64,000 nt of DNA, taken from positions 5,799,921 to 5,863,920 of the forward strand of contig OX465111.1 in the NCBI GenBank assembly GCA_949987565.1. The letters are read 5' to 3'. Of the stretch, positions 13,101-28,100 are shown in pieces. The first letter of the stretch is position 1. Every line of letters starts with the position of its first letter. The position numbers and the translations under genes were made by a program. The notes under the pieces were generated by a model. It saw only the letters and a program-made list of their open reading frames with translations. It did not search any database and had not been told where the DNA came from. Source of the DNA: Luidia sarsii (lineage: Eukaryota > Echinodermata > Asteroidea > Paxillosida > Luidiidae).

Positions 13101-16100
13101 TGGCGGATTGAGTTGAAATTTTCACAGGTGTGCTATTTCATGCATATGTTGGATCAGACAACATAATTATGGATGCTATTCTTTGACCTCGACCAATGTT
13201 GTGTAGGGGGTTTAAGAAAGGTCCTGCAAGGATCGAAACGCCATGTCATCTAACATTGTGCGCGACTTAAAGTACGATATTTGCGTAGAAAAACTATTGG
13301 CATTTCTGTGCCTAGAGAAACTAAAACCTCGAATGATTCGAACCCGAAGTTGAATTGTTTAATCTGGCCGCGCAGCTGGATACTACATTGGTCAGACCAC
13401 CAAGAAATCTACATCTGTGATTGATACGCTTCCTATTTACTTTGGAGATTAATTTATAGGAGACGCTATATACATCTGGGAATACTACAGGCTGCTCTGT
13501 TGAGTTTTTATTTTACTCACATAACTCACCTGCATCGAGTACCATTCCTGATGATATATCCAGATTAGGTCTACAGTTAATCATTATCAAATCACGTATT
13601 GTAACTCGGTGCGACTCAGATAGCAAATTAATATTTTTTTCGGACGCTTTTGATAGGATAGTGACAGACTGCAAATCTAATTTCCTTATAAAAAAAGATA
13701 TGCATTTGTATTTTCTCTTGCCTCCCCTCCCCTCCCCTCCCCTCCCCTCCCCTCCCCTCCCCTCCCCTCCCCTCCCCTCCCCTCCCCTCCCCTCCCCTCC
13801 CCTCCCCTCCCCTCCCCTCCCCTCCCCTCCCCTCCCCTCACTTCCCCACCCCTCCCCTCCTCTCCCCTCACTTCCCCAGCCCTCCCCTCCCCTCCCCTTC
13901 CCCTCTCCTTCCCTCACTTCCCCTCCCCCCTTAACCTCCATTCCTTTCCCTCCCCTTCCCCTTTTCTAGTTCAAAATCGACTAAGATTGTTGCAATGGAA
14001 AATCCAATTCTAGAAATTTCCTTTCCAACTGCGCCTATTCCGTTGACCCTTTAAAGGTCATATTGCGCGCCCTTAATTGTATGTCCCTCAACCTTTTTAT
14101 TGCCACAATATTTACGACTCCTGCTAGTTTCCCAAGGTATACAACATCTGAAATTTAGTTTAAGAGACGCCAAGAATGTCTCCTATGAATACGACTGGTG
14201 GTAAATCCAAGCCGTTCATTGGGATTTGATTTTTTTCCGAACCAAATGGATTTTTTAAGTACAGAATTTCAAGCTATTCCAGAACTATACCCGTTATTTT
14301 TTTCTGGCATAAGCACTCTTCTCAAAGTCTCGTAGCTTCAATTTGAGGTCGGGCAACTTAAAACGAAGAACTACTGACATTTCGACCCTATAGCAGAACC
14401 TTTCTCAACTCGCAGAATACCTTTGAGAAAAGATTTTGTAAGAGTGGGCACCAGGCGACCTCTACGTTTTTCAGATTGCCAATCTGGTAGGATTTAAGTC
14501 AGCAACCATACTGCAACGCTCTTGTATGTCATTCGGACTGGTTGGAACTGTTCAGATTCGATTTGAGTGCTTATGTCCACAGAGGAAAGGCAAGGCAGTA
14601 TCAAGAAGATAGACTGTGCGAATGAGCTCCTCGGAGCTCAGCTTGCTCCGCAGCTCATCGACACTGGGCCAGTCCTTTTGGCAATAGCGGTTAAGCCGCC
14701 GTGACAAGCCCGAGGGTATTTTGGCTATACATGATTTGTCACCTCCCAAAGGTCTCGCATTGAGTCCGGTTTTGAGGACAACCACGCGTCTACTGGGACT
14801 TGGGAGTTGGTCTTGGGAGAGGGACGGGGTGTTGCTGCAGTTCGCATTCCTTCGGGCGAAAGCGTGAAATGTTAATTCCAAATTCTGACGTGTTGAAATC
14901 AGATCATTCTCCCTATAGACCGAACTCACGTTCTGATCAAACAGGGAATGTCGATTTTTAACTGCTCTGATATGCATTCTCGGCATTGCTGGTGCTGACG
15001 TCATAAGTCGTCATTCTTTGCCATTGGAGAGGCGCGATCGCCTATACGACCAGATGATTTAATGCTACGATGGGCATGGCTGGTTTCATTCTGAAATAAT
15101 ATTTCTCTGGCTGAATTCCAAACGGAACCTTTCCTTTAATCTGCTGTATATCATATTTGACAACAACTGGCACCAACTCGTGTAGAAATATTAACAGTGA
15201 AAGCCATTCACTGATCATTCAACGTTACAACATTAGCCGTTGCTTTATGCTGTCCATGCATTCGTTGAAATTGGATAACCATAAGAACGTTGTTTTGACC
15301 TCATTCTAGTATTCGTTCAGCTTTAGGTAGGTCATTTTTTATGTAGGTAAAGTTATGAATAACGGCTGTAGTTTTGTGCAACCACTTGGTGGATGCGATT
15401 TCATGGTGGCTATATATAGCATTCGCCAACCATGTCTAATTAAGAAAAGAGAGAAAGGTCCTGCTAGGATCGAAACGTCAGGCCCGCTAACTTTTGAGAA
15501 ATAAGACACATCAGAGAACCGTTCTTGTTCTTTGATACCCGGGTCGTTCGGTTGAATGCGAACTGCCATGAAGGTTTTGAAGGAAACACGGACGAGCACG
15601 TTTCCATATATTATGAAGGTGATCCACATGCTCACGTCCTCCCTCCCCACCTCCCACGCATGACACCTAAAGTATTGGACGAGGCTCCGGAACGTTCCAG
15701 ATACCCACTCGTCCACGCGCTGCGAAAACAATCATCTGGATTCTGGTTCAAAGTTGAAATGGGTTCAGGGTTTTCAAGAGTATAGAAAGGAGTTCAAGGT
15801 TTGACGTCGGTGGCGATCCGTGCATGCCTCGTGGCACTGAACTCGCGTTCACTATCGTCGTATCTCCCGCGTATACTTGCCCTTATGCATTCACATTGAA
15901 TCGGGAGGTGGAACCCTCCTTGGAGATCAATAGAGTATCTCGTTGATTGGCTTAGCTGGGCAGTCCAGGGATTATGTCGAACTGTCATATTGTATAATAG
16001 CATGGGTTTGGTCATCGTTCCCTTTTTCCTTGTTACTCATGTCTGCATGTGATACACGTGGTGTCGGCCGTCATGCGGATTATACCCTGAAATACTGTTA

Positions 16101-19100
16101 GCCAGTCACCAACAGATGCAGCAAAAAGTAAAAAGGTCACACTGATCTCGCATGCCTACTAGGCCTAATTGTAATGCTTGAATCCGTACAATCCGTGCAT
16201 TTTGCAGCTCATTCGCTTGAGAAATGCATCACAGTGTGGCTTCAGTTGACAATTTCTGCACGGTTTTCAGATTGTCGTCTGATACTGATAGTATTTACTT
16301 TTAATCGTCATGCCCCCCCCCCTGGCCCCATGGCGGCCAACGAGTGGATAATGTCTTGGTATAAAAATCGGCCCTACGTAATACACGCACTCCGCTCATG
16401 TTGTGATTTTTTGTATTTTCTCACAGGTACGGTAAACGTGTTACAAAAGCTTAATGAAACCACCGGGGGTGTTGCGACCCGGATTCCGGGCATGTGCTCA
16501 AGATCAACATCGACACGCCCGACCGGTTCCTCGGACGTTGCCTACAAAATGGACAACACGGCAATGCTGAGCATGGGAGTCGACATGATGATGCCAGGTT
16601 GGTAACATTCCCATCCCTTTCTCATCAAGCACCGAATTTGAACTTCCACCTGAAACATTGAAATATAACGGTATTCATTAGTATATAACGGTATTCATTA
16701 GTATATCACCTTAGGTAATTTTAAGGTATTCATTAAAATTAGCTCATTTCGCATGGCGGATTAATAAAAAAGAAGAAGTGCTAAACCAAATATTGCATGA
16801 TTGATACCCAGTATATACCAAGTGAGAAACGTGAAATCTGATACATTCCTTGCATTCTTTTAAAATCTACAGGTGATTACTTCCCCGAGGACTTTTCGAT
16901 TCTTTTGACTGTAAAGCTTTTGTCTCCGGAGCGGCCGAAAATTTTCGCGTTTGGTCTGTACGCGGGCAACGGCAAACCAAAGATGGTGTTAGATCTGGGC
17001 AACCCGACGGTGCTACAGTATGCCGACTCACAGAAGGAGATCCCCAAGAAAAAGTGGCCTCGATTCGATCTGAACCTAGCCGACAACAGGTGAGTACGGT
17101 ACACCTGTTTCCATCTTTTAATTGGGTGTTGGGTAGGCGATCCCATCGCCGCATGACATCGGCACATCCTGTACAATGTGGACAAACCATGCTATTAATG
17201 TGTATTTCTATACCTTCTTTTAAGACCCTTCCCCCTTGGCAAACCCATGAGCAAAAGCTCTTTAAAAAAAATAAAATTGTGGGAGGTAACCTTGCTGAGA
17301 TAGTGGAGGAGAATGCAGCCTTCTTACACGTACACCTACATTACAACTCCCTACTTCTGGATCTGTGTGCAAGGGTCATGCCATGACCCTGCCTAGTAAT
17401 GCGCTCTACCAAACTCGACAGGTGCACCCATTGTGGCTCGCCCCATACGTCGGTTCGCCGGATGGAAAAACGTTTGCCTAAAAAAAAAAAGAGTGTCGTT
17501 TCTATTTGCAAACAAAATGAAGGATACCAATCGGTCAAGTTAGTGTACCCCCTTTTTCCATGAAATCCAAGAGAGGATTACTTGACTTTAAAGGAATGAT
17601 GGGTGATGTAAGGTAGAAATGCAGGTTGACAAAAGGGGCAGTGCCTTCCTTGGGAGACTTTGGTGTCTCCTCTCGAGGAAATATAGACACTACTAGGCTT
17701 ATTGGAAGTTCAACTGTGCGACCTATTTCGGCTGCCGATGGCCTGGTCTGGTCCGTGAGTCTGAATTTAAACGAGACCTTGGATTTAGATCATGTAGGTG
17801 GCTTGCCTGCCCCACATCACAGTGGGAAAACCCAGCATGATCCAAGGACGCGTCATGAGTAACATTGCCATAGTGGACATGTCTATGGAAATCTAGCCCC
17901 ACCAACCACAGTGGGCTCTCTGCGTGGTCGCAGTGTCTACACTAGGACCATACCGAGACCACACGTACGCATTGACCAATGCATGCACTCTGTGGATTTC
18001 CACTGTGTGAACGCAGAGTTGAATCACAGTGATTTTCCCCTGGGTGTGAATCACTGTGAGATCTCCTGGGTGTGAATCACTGTGAGTTTTCCTGGGTGTG
18101 AATCACTGTGAGATCTCCTGGGTGTGAATCACTGTGAGTTTTCCTGGGTGTGAATCACTGTGAGATCCCCAGGTTGTGAATCACTGTGAGATCCCCCGGT
18201 TGTGAATCACTGTGAGTTCCCCTGGGTGTGAATCACTGTGAGTTCCCCTGGATGTGAATCACTGTGAGATCTCCAGGGAGCTCCCCAGTGTCTATTCACA
18301 CGGAGAACACACTGTGGACATCACAGGAGCAAGTATACAACGTGGAATTGTGAGATCGCTGTTAACATTTCCACAGTCCGTTCTCGCAGGGATCGCACTG
18401 CGTCCACCGCCATCCTGTGAACGCACATCTTTTCCGTGGTGGAGTCTGAGCACACCACGGGAAAGATGAAGGGAAGGTAATTACGGGCAGATCTACGTTA
18501 TTGTTTCAACACAATATCCGTAGCACCGCACACATCTGGCCACTGGTATCCGACTTCACCGACAACCCAGTTTCCAGTCCCCATAGGTACGCCCCACATG
18601 CCTGCATCGTATGCCCTCCATGTCTGGTTCTACCAAGGAGGTATCTTGACGTCTTTCTTTACAGCGGCTGACAGTCAACCCCCCCTCGCTCTATCTCTCT
18701 CTCAACTCTATCTCTCTCTCTCGCTCTCTGACTCTCTCTTTCTCTCCACCTATCTCTCTTCATTTCTCTATATATCTCTCTCCCTCTTTCTCCCCCTCTT
18801 TACCTTTCTCCCCCTCTCTATCTCTCTCTCCCTCTCTCTCACTCTCTCTCTCCCTCACTCACTCCCCCTCTCCCTGTCCCACTCTCCGTGTCGCTCCTTG
18901 ACCTAGTCCCTGTTCTCCACTTACCAGACATTTGTCAAAGTTTCTGCAGCAGCCTCGGAGCGCACAGATTCATACAAGGCAATATATCGATCAGCAAGTG
19001 GCAACGACTCCCTCCCAGTTCCCCGGGTCTTCTGATTAACCCAAGCGACTCCCGGCCCTGTGCCGCATGCCGGCATGGCGTGGCCGTGGTGGTCGCGGGC

Positions 19101-22100
19101 ATCCATTTGCTCGACATATGTAGCCCGATGCAACCTCGCATTGGCGCTGTCGCCATGGTGTGTATACCACCGTGCCCCTCCCCTCCACCCGTACCCCCGG
19201 CCAGTCCAACTTGCCTTACCAGTCAGACGCTAATTATCCCATTTTTGTCGTGATATTAGAACCGTGAAATTGCCCAACAGCGGGGTTCCCATACCAAACC
19301 ACATCTTAACTTTTGCCGGGCTATTTTGCTTTTTTTTTTTTTTTTTTTTACCCTACCTCCCAAATTCTACGTGAAAGCCAACGCCGAGTGTAACGTTTTG
19401 CACCAGGCAACTGAAGTCTCCCGGGGAGGTTTGCCTCTCGTCGTGAAGGAGTCATCACATCATCGTATGTTTAATTCATCAGAAAGATCGAGAACTCTGA
19501 CCGCCCCCCCCCCCAATCGCCTCGGCAAAGACTATAGTTGACTATTTGGGAAGGCTGTGCACCATCTAAGGGCTGGGTAGCTCAGATAGAAAAGATGGCT
19601 AGTGTAAGGTATCTTAGACTTAAGAGGACATCAAGTTGTGGCTTTCTGTTCGGGGCCCATCCAAAAATTTGGTTGGGTGAGCGCTTGGGCCGGAAATTGT
19701 CAGTACCAGGGGCTCCACTTTGCTTCGGTGGCACGATTACAAAACTCAGCCGTGCCTTGTGTGTATACTAGTCGTGTCCCCACTGTGAAGGGGGCTTTGG
19801 CTATATCCAGTGCACAAGATCACCGCTGCAATGACCTCGGTAGCACTTGGACTGGAGCTCGGCCTCTCTGCTCAGCTGAGCTCGTCTCGGCGAGACCTGT
19901 CACTTGTTTGCGTTGCATTTCCAGCTGCATTGCATTGCGGCGAGCTGAGCGGGGACCAGCCCGCCATCACTTTTGTCAACTGCACGACCCCGATCTCGGG
20001 TCAGACTGGTGGGCAACCTGCTACAGAAGCAAAGGGTCCCCGTTTGAAGGTATCGCCCCTCGTCCTGTGGGCTATGAGACAACCACATCGCCCTGACCCC
20101 AAATAGTACCCTGTGGGGACGTGTGCGCCATGTATCAAGGCACGGGGAATTGTCGCATTCGCTCGCCTATAAATTGTTTGAGGGTTATCTGGTCCGCGTA
20201 TACACCTACGGCAAGGCCTCAGCCCACGCCGCATGGGTGCCTGAAAAAAAATCGTAGCGCTGCACAATTGTGCTTCCTTCAGCAACTTTCTGCCCGCGGA
20301 ACCGTCCATTCCCGTAGACGGGGGGTGCGCCAGACCCCCTCACATTCCTAAGTAATAACTTCCTGAGCATTGACCAAGTGCCCGCTGTGTGGTTTTTCCT
20401 TTTAATTCTCGCTCCCCTCCGTTGACGTTTCTGCGTCCGACCCCATTATGATTACAAGCGAATCTGAAGGAAAGCTTGATTTGATCTTTGACACTCGACT
20501 TGAAGGCGACAAATTGAAACCCCCCACCCCTCCCCATTGATATCCCCCAACCACGTGTCCCTATATAACACGTCCCCCAATGTTCGCCCTACACATGCTC
20601 GCACATTTTTTCCCATGTCATAAAAAAAAATGGTTGTAACCTGCATTTGCACATTTTTTACCATTCCCTGTTGCATGCCTGTGTGTTTACACGACACTTG
20701 ACAGGCGCACTATTGTGAACTACATTCACCTTTTGCTACGAAGCTATACCTGTGGCACACACCTGTTTAATCTCATTGGGAAAACCTCACTGTATACGCG
20801 ACGCTCATCGTGCGCAGAAGTGTCAACCGAATCTCATGGCCATTGTATTTAATCAATTATCCCCTCGCCCCACCCACAGCGGTGACACCGTCTAATCTTT
20901 CGTAATACCGCCGTGCGCTTCCTAAGCCGAACTCCACTGCAACAAGGCCTGGGAAGATGGATTTTGTTTATTAGAAATTCCGTGAGACGTTGAACGTTGA
21001 ACTCACTTGCAGCGGGTCTCATCCATCAATCAAGCAGAGCTTTCACCTGATCACAGCTTGATCAAAATTTGTCTGCTTCAGTGTTTTGATTGGAGAGTCA
21101 GGGCATCAGCCCATTAAATACTTGGTTACCTATTTGGTCGACAGTCTCCCCTTACGCTCCACTTGCCTTTCAAATCACTGCACAGCCTTGCCTATTCAAA
21201 TTCATTATTCTGTGTACTACTGGACCTATTGGCCTTTCTTAATATTCATGCAAATCGTATCCATCGAACTGAAAGTGAGTCTAGATTTTCAAGATTGATT
21301 GTTGTTCCCCGCTGCTTTTTTTTAATCTTTTCTTGACATATTCTTCAACAGAACCGAAAGTTATCTTATCTGTACTAGTCTTAGGAACAACGGTTAGGTC
21401 CCTTGAATTTACCGCCATCTTGGAAATCTAGCGCCCGTGACCTCGTTTTGGGCTCAGTGCGTACAATTTGCATAGAATGATAAGGAAGGACTAAAAGCAG
21501 CTTTTTCAATTATGCCCTTGTGGGTTCATCAGGAAAACACCAGGGCCAGGGAAGCTCACTGGTGCAGTAGCAAGTCATGAATGTCGAGCTCCTCTCTCAA
21601 TAAAGATAATTTATTTTAACTATAGCAATCACTGGCCTTGGCCAAATAAATTGAAAACGTACTGATGGCCGTATACGCTGTATCTCACTCACTGAGATCA
21701 AACCACAGGTCTACCGTACAACTATCTAGCCCTGATTTCCCCGTAGAGTTGTTAAAGAAGCCATTAGTAGCGTGACCTGAAGTACCTATACGCACTCAAT
21801 TTTAAATCAGCATGCTAAAACACTCGTCAATGTTTGGCTATATAAGCGGGGCTCAACCGTTTTAAAATAGCACCACATCATCATCCTTCAGTAATCCCCT
21901 TAGTACATGCAGAAAGGAAACGGCAATGTTATTCTAGTGCATTGATATCAAACAGTGTAGGCCTACATCGACGTCCGCCACCTTTAGGCCCACACGTACG
22001 TGTGTGAGCTTCGTACCACTCTGCGCAAAGATGACGTCACCAAAGGATAGAAGATAAGAAAGAAAGGTTATGTTTGGCCTGCGGAGATCGCAGAAGAACC

Positions 22101-25100
22101 CCCCTAGTGTACTTTCGTGGCTGTGAAACAGTTAATCCGTTCACCTTTTTAACTTAATGCACTTCTGGCACTGTCTTAGTCACGCTTGCAGTTTTAGTCG
22201 TGGATCCAGGGGTAGCGCTACTTCAAAGCGGGTAGAGGGGCCGTAACCTGCGTTCAAGGATCTGTTTGGGCGCCCGCTGACAGTGCTTGTTCTGTTTGCT
22301 GACTTTATGCAAGGCGAAGACAAATAACTGGGAACCATTCGATGGAGAGAAAAAAAAAGTTGTTGAAACAACTCCCTGGCTCGTGATGGTTCCGCCTGAC
22401 CATCGTGCCACTGTTATTGCAGCTTATCTGGTTAGCCCACCTCTGTAGAGTATGTAGAATAAGCTTTGCAGGGCCACAGTAAAGGTAGCTTTTAACAAGC
22501 TGAGATTCCACACTAACGAAGGTCTCTACGCCGATTTGTACGCAAGTTTGAAGGATACTACTCATCTGAAAGATTTCATTGTGTGTCTTTTGGGAACCAC
22601 GAACTATGCTGCCGTCCCTTTTTTAGGGGAAGATAACGTGATGGGAAATCGCATTAAAGCGATTTTACGTAAACTTACACATATTTTTGTCCACGATGAT
22701 GATGCTTTAGCTGCAAGGAAATATAACTATGTTCAGCCGTTGGAATGTCAAAGACAAAGCTTGAGCATGAGCTTAAACAGCGGTTTTGAAAAGTCCCAGT
22801 GATTCGTTAATCAGTCCACAATTTCATTGGACGAGTGTTCCCATGGCTTTTGTCCACATTAATAGTCAAAAATAGGCTTTTCATCTCGCTTGTCTTCCCT
22901 GAATTAAGGGGAGGTGGTTTGAATGCCACGTTTAACTCGGGGTTCTGGATCGGTGACCTTTCCTTCGTTCCCTAAGTTCAACAAGCGGTGCTTGGTGTGG
23001 TAACCAAGACGCAGGGATCACTGATCCAACTTTGTATGTGGGTTGTACCATGGAGGAATAGTACGAAATAAGGCGTAGGAGTTGAAGATCACACCCGCGT
23101 GTAAATCACGCACGACACAAGCAATTGTATCTCGCCTTGTGTGCTGACAGTACATGATTTAAGAACTGGACACAAATCAAGCGTCCCCAAAATACCTGAA
23201 ACAAACATTCACCTCGCTTGGGACCCTTTCTATGCTCAAGTCGATTCGCTTCGATTCCGGGTCCAAGTCGGCGGGGTTTTTTTTCTCTTCCCGACTGGTC
23301 AAAGTTCATCTTGAGAGTCTAGTTCTTGTTCTTCCCGTTGGAAAGCCCCTTTGGGGAACGAGGCAGAGGCGCGGGCCCACTTTGGGGAACGAGGCAGAGG
23401 AGCTGGCCCACTTTGGGGAACGAGGCGGAGGAACTGCAGACCCACTTTGGGGAACGAGGCAGATAAGCTGGCCCATGCACTTTGAGGAACGAGGCAGAGG
23501 AGCTGGCCCACTTTGGGGAACGAGGCAGAGCAGCTGGCCCACTTTGGGGAACGAGGCAGAGGAGCTGGCCCACTTTGGGGAACGAGGCAGAGGAGCTGGC
23601 CCACTTTGGGGAACGAGGCAGAGGAGCTGGCCCACTTTGGGGAACGAGGCAGAGCAGCTGGCCCACTTTGGGGAACGAGGCAGAGGAGCTGGCCCACTTT
23701 GGGGAACGAGGCAGAGGAGCTGGCCCACTTTGGGGAACGAGGCAGAGGAACTGGCCCACTTTGGGGAACGAGGCTGGAGCCAACACCTCCTAGCCCTACA
23801 GACCTTGTCCGAATGTACAGGCAATGGCTAAGACTGCATAAAACACACAGGTCTACGGGAAATGCCCGCAGCTGCGAGCTAACGGCTTCCATTGACTCAC
23901 GTGTAGTTTGAAGCCGTAACGGCTTAAATCGGATACAGCGCTAGTATATATACATGTACACTGCTATGCAGCCATCTCTTGTCGTCACTCGGGAGGCTAA
24001 TGTATACCACGCTGCTTTGCACGACCTCCCAGGACCTCACCGGAGCGCAGTGAGCTTAAAGCGCAACCCCGCCCCGTGTTTTCAAGACGCTCGGCTTGTT
24101 TACGATACGTCCCAGTCACCCAAGTGAGACATTTTCCCATGTAAAATCAATAACGAAGCTCCCACATGTTTTCAGAAGGAGAAGGTCACAATGTATAACC
24201 ACGTTAAAGCTTTCGCTTGTTACTCCGATTAGTTGATGTACGCCTCCATACAAACATTTCAAACCTCCGTGAAAGTATACTACCAATCGTCAAGATATGT
24301 CCTATTTTTCAGTGGAGTTCATCACTGATGAAGTGAGCCGGTAGGCCTATATAAGTTCGGCAGTGTGACATCCGTTTCCCCCAGTTGAGTCCTGTTGTTT
24401 CTGAGGCTGCTGCGACTCACTTCACCGCGAGAAGTCCAGTGCCTCGCCCGTGCTCTTGCAACGGTTCACTTCGACCATTCGTAGTTGAACGGAACAGGTG
24501 CATATCGTGTGGCCGAAACCTCGCTGCTGTGCCCGAGTCCTCTCCCGCGACAGACGCCTATATTGCTCATTTCGTGAGCCACGTTCCCAAAATATTCCCC
24601 ATTCCGCACGCGAGAACCCGCAGCATTCCGCAATGCGAGGACTGAGGCAACCTGCCTGCCAGCCCACTTTTTTATTTTCCACACAGCGTATGGGTCGTCA
24701 CCTTGCTTTTGCACTTTTTTTTGGAGCGAGTTGTCAACAAGTAGACGGCTGTAGCTATGTAAATAACCCCAGGGTAAAAACCCCAGCAAATCGCCCGCCA
24801 CTTCGCCCTGGAGAAAGCCATGTCATTTTCCTCTATTTTCTGGTGTTTTGGGCTCTTTTTTTTCTGCACTGCACTGAAAATGTGACGGGAACTTGCGGGA
24901 AGACTTTGAAACCTATAGGACATCGTTTCTCCATCTCACGAATGCGCTCCAAGTGCTCAGCTATCGCCTAAATGTTAAGAATGACATACTGTTTTATCGT
25001 TTACGCATTCAGATTAGATAAGACGAGTGTATTCTCGGCCTTGCCTATATAGAAATGCGGTGTAGTCCACGGGGCGTGATCAAAACATGCATACAATACA

Positions 25101-28100
25101 TACATCTGAAGATGTGAACGGTATAGACAGTGGGTATTCGGAAGTCACGCAGACGACCCGCGGGCTCAACCATAACCACAGGGGGGGTCCGGCAACACAC
25201 TCGTCCCCTCGGTGCCGTCTCCCCTGGCGCCGGCATTATATACCCACAGAAATCAGGGCTGATTTATGTGAAATCATTGGGAACGAAACAGCTATGGTGC
25301 TTTCGTTCCAGTGGTTGCTTATACGTGTACTCGAGCCACTCAAGTCTAGTCACTACGAAATGCACCTTATGTACACTGTATAGTGAATTGAATAGTGAAT
25401 GTCATAGACGGTATAGTTTTAATTACTGTAAGTGGAACTACACTTTGGGCCTTTGCAAAATAATCCTATTATACGAAAGGATGCTTACCTGCGTGACCGA
25501 GAAGCATGTTCTGTCATCTCTGAAATAAGGGTAAACCTCAATTAGAAGGCCTAACGTTCCGATCCTATAGTAGGAACTTTCTCAAAAGCAGACATGAAAA
25601 CGTGAATAAACCTATGGCGTCATTTGATTGAAATACCAACTCTCTCCATTGCTGATGAAAGTGTGATCCAGTTTTGGTTATTTCGACTCCAATTTTGGCG
25701 ACTTATGCTATAGGTCGTTCTCCTCACAGTATCGGCAAAACGTGTACCAAATACACGGGTGAAATTGAAACTAGAAGTTATTAATACAAAAAAATTTGCA
25801 AACTGCTCACGAAGTAAAATGAACTGCAATACATATATCTCAAAAGTTAGAAGGCCTGACGTTTCGATCCTAGCAGGTCCCTTATCTTTTGAAATTGAAA
25901 CTAACTAAAGACAATGGCAATGTGTCATATCTAAACCCATGACTGCTCTTTTTTGTACACAGGTGGCACCGGATAGCCATAAGCGTTCGAGGGAAAACGA
26001 TGGAGCTGTACGTTGACTGCGCCCTCGTGGAAACCAGACCACTGGAGAGAAACATACCAGCAAATATTAGGAACGAAGGAATATTTGTGTTCGGGAGGGA
26101 TCTTCGTAATGATCAGTCAGAAACACGTTTCAAGGTAGGCTCTGGGCTTAGTTGTATCGTGCTTTGGATCACAGTATCGTCAAAGCTCTTGGCCTTCCCC
26201 GGTGATCTTACGCTTAGCCAAAAGAAACACCCCAAAAAACAAATGTAGTAAAAACGAAGCCCCGTCTGATAACGCATGACAGTCGGCATTCATGGTTTTA
26301 CTTCTAACGACTTTTGATGCTTAACACATTGTCAGATTTGAGAAAACAGCTCGAAACAGCTGAGGGAAATTAATTTTACCGCGGGAGTATAAAAGCCAAT
26401 GTGTATTTTTTTTTTTATCTGATGATGTGATTGGAAGAGAGCATGTTTATGGCTAGATGCCCTCAGAAAGGTATTGGTGTTTGACTGCTGAATCCAAACT
26501 CTCGTCCATCGTATATGATTAATGTGTCTATGCCGGTAAGGTCAACCCCATACCATAACATCGTGTGAGCCTCTGCCTGGCCCTGCTTATGCCGGGCCAA
26601 CTGAATGTTATAGGCGCAGCAAAACCTCCCCCTACTAAGCTTCCCCCAAAGTGCTGATTCGACAGAACGGTGTTGTTTTAACCCACTGATGCACAGATGT
26701 AATAACCGTTAGGTTATATAACCGTTAGAGGTCAACTGCAATGCATTTTGGGATCCCTTTTTTTGGTATTATTTGAAATAATACTATGGTGTCAGTGAAA
26801 TAGATCCGTGCATTTTTTCGAATTTTAAACTTTGGGAAAGAGTTAAGGTGATATACAAAAATGTTGCAAACTGCTTACTGACTAAAATTACCAAAATGTA
26901 AATCTTAAAATTTAGTGGGCCTGACGTTTCGATCCTAGCAGGACCTTTCTCAAAGGCAGAGTGAGAAGGACAAAACAGATATATGTACACGAAGGAAGGG
27001 GGGAGAGAATGAATATAGGACACGGATGAGAAACACAGGACAAAGAGTGAAGCTGGTAGGGAGAGATCAAAGGGAAGGGCAAGGAGTAGGGTAGGGATTA
27101 GTGAGAAGAGGGGGAAAGATCAAAGAGAAGGGCAAGGAGTAGGGTAGGGATTAGTGACAAGAGGGGGAAAGATCAAAGAGAGAAGTGTGAAGGACTGAAC
27201 ACAAAAGAGTGTTAAAAAGACATCTAAGTTTGGAAGGGGCGCCAGCCACGCTACCGTGGAGGCCGTCCTTTGTGACGTCATGGGTTGAAGACTCGGTCAA
27301 TTCTCATTACTCTTGTCGGGGAAGTGTTACATTGAGCGTTCGTATATATACAAACAGTCAGAGCACCCTCTTTTTTTAAGAGAACCGATTTCAAATTTCA
27401 AATTTCAGTTGACAAATTCGTCGACATGCCGGCCAGAGTCGTTGCCTTGAAGATATGCCCGAAAGACCCAAATTATGTTTAATCTGGGGTTGCGATGTAC
27501 CAATGAACATGATTAATGTCAACTCAGGATTTAATAGTGCTGGGACTTGACCTTTCAAATCAAACGCTGCACTAGTATAGGTCGTGGCGTTTCCAGTCAA
27601 GTTTACATTCATGTTCACAGTTGATTTGACTTAATGGCCTTTGAAGGAATAAGAGTAATGCGTAACGTATTGCCAGACTGCCTCTGGAAGAACCTAGTCA
27701 ATGGAAATCCCTTTGGGGACAAGGTCAGTGCATTGATGGTCAGAGTGAGTGACTCCAATCATCTGTAGAATGATGACCCCTATTGTCTCGAATTCCTATT
27801 GACTAAGACACCAGGCATGCCATTGCCGGTGGCTTCCGTATCCCCTTCCCTCTTGAATTATAACAACGTCGGTCGTGATTACACGAGGGCAAAAAATGAC
27901 TGGCCTCTCTGCGCATACAAGCCATCCACGGGATGTTGTCCTCTGCCCAACTGGAGCCCGAATCTTCCCCCTTGAAGTCGGGAGGATCGATGCCTGCGAC
28001 GTAACAGCGCAGGTTGGGTTTGTTATTCAAGAAACCCATCCCAGCAGGTGGGGAGTACAGAGTGTAGAAGGGAGATGAAAAAAACCCACACACACAAAAA

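Larger units (their letters stand above)
7130..16426 (+). other. Intron 1 (9.3 kb)
   Basis: Separates the signal-peptide exon from the TSPN domain. It contains the (CCCCT)n array at 13721-13969 and two short Penelope-type terminal fragments (about 13211-13256 and 15445-15505). The rest shows no coding exon or element that I recognise. First introns of collagen genes often carry enhancers, but no specific site can be supported here. Confidence 0.6.
17090..25962 (+). other. Intron 3 (8.9 kb)
   Basis: Phase-2 intron inside the TSPN domain. It holds a 26-bp minisatellite (18041-18274), a CT-rich low-complexity tract (18685-18895), a truncated tRNA-type SINE (19531-19610), a 31-bp minisatellite (23345-23785) and two minus-strand Penelope-type fragments near its 3' end. 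Nothing else recognised. Confidence 0.6.

Noticed and set aside
13513..13969. Gly/Glu- and Pro/Ser-rich frames around 13.7 kb
   Set aside because: Translation of the (CCCCT)n microsatellite.
23232..23911. Overlapping 100-199-codon frames on both strands ([18 protein letters not shown] repeats)
   Set aside because: Created by the 31-bp minisatellite cycling through all frames; no coding signal outside the array.
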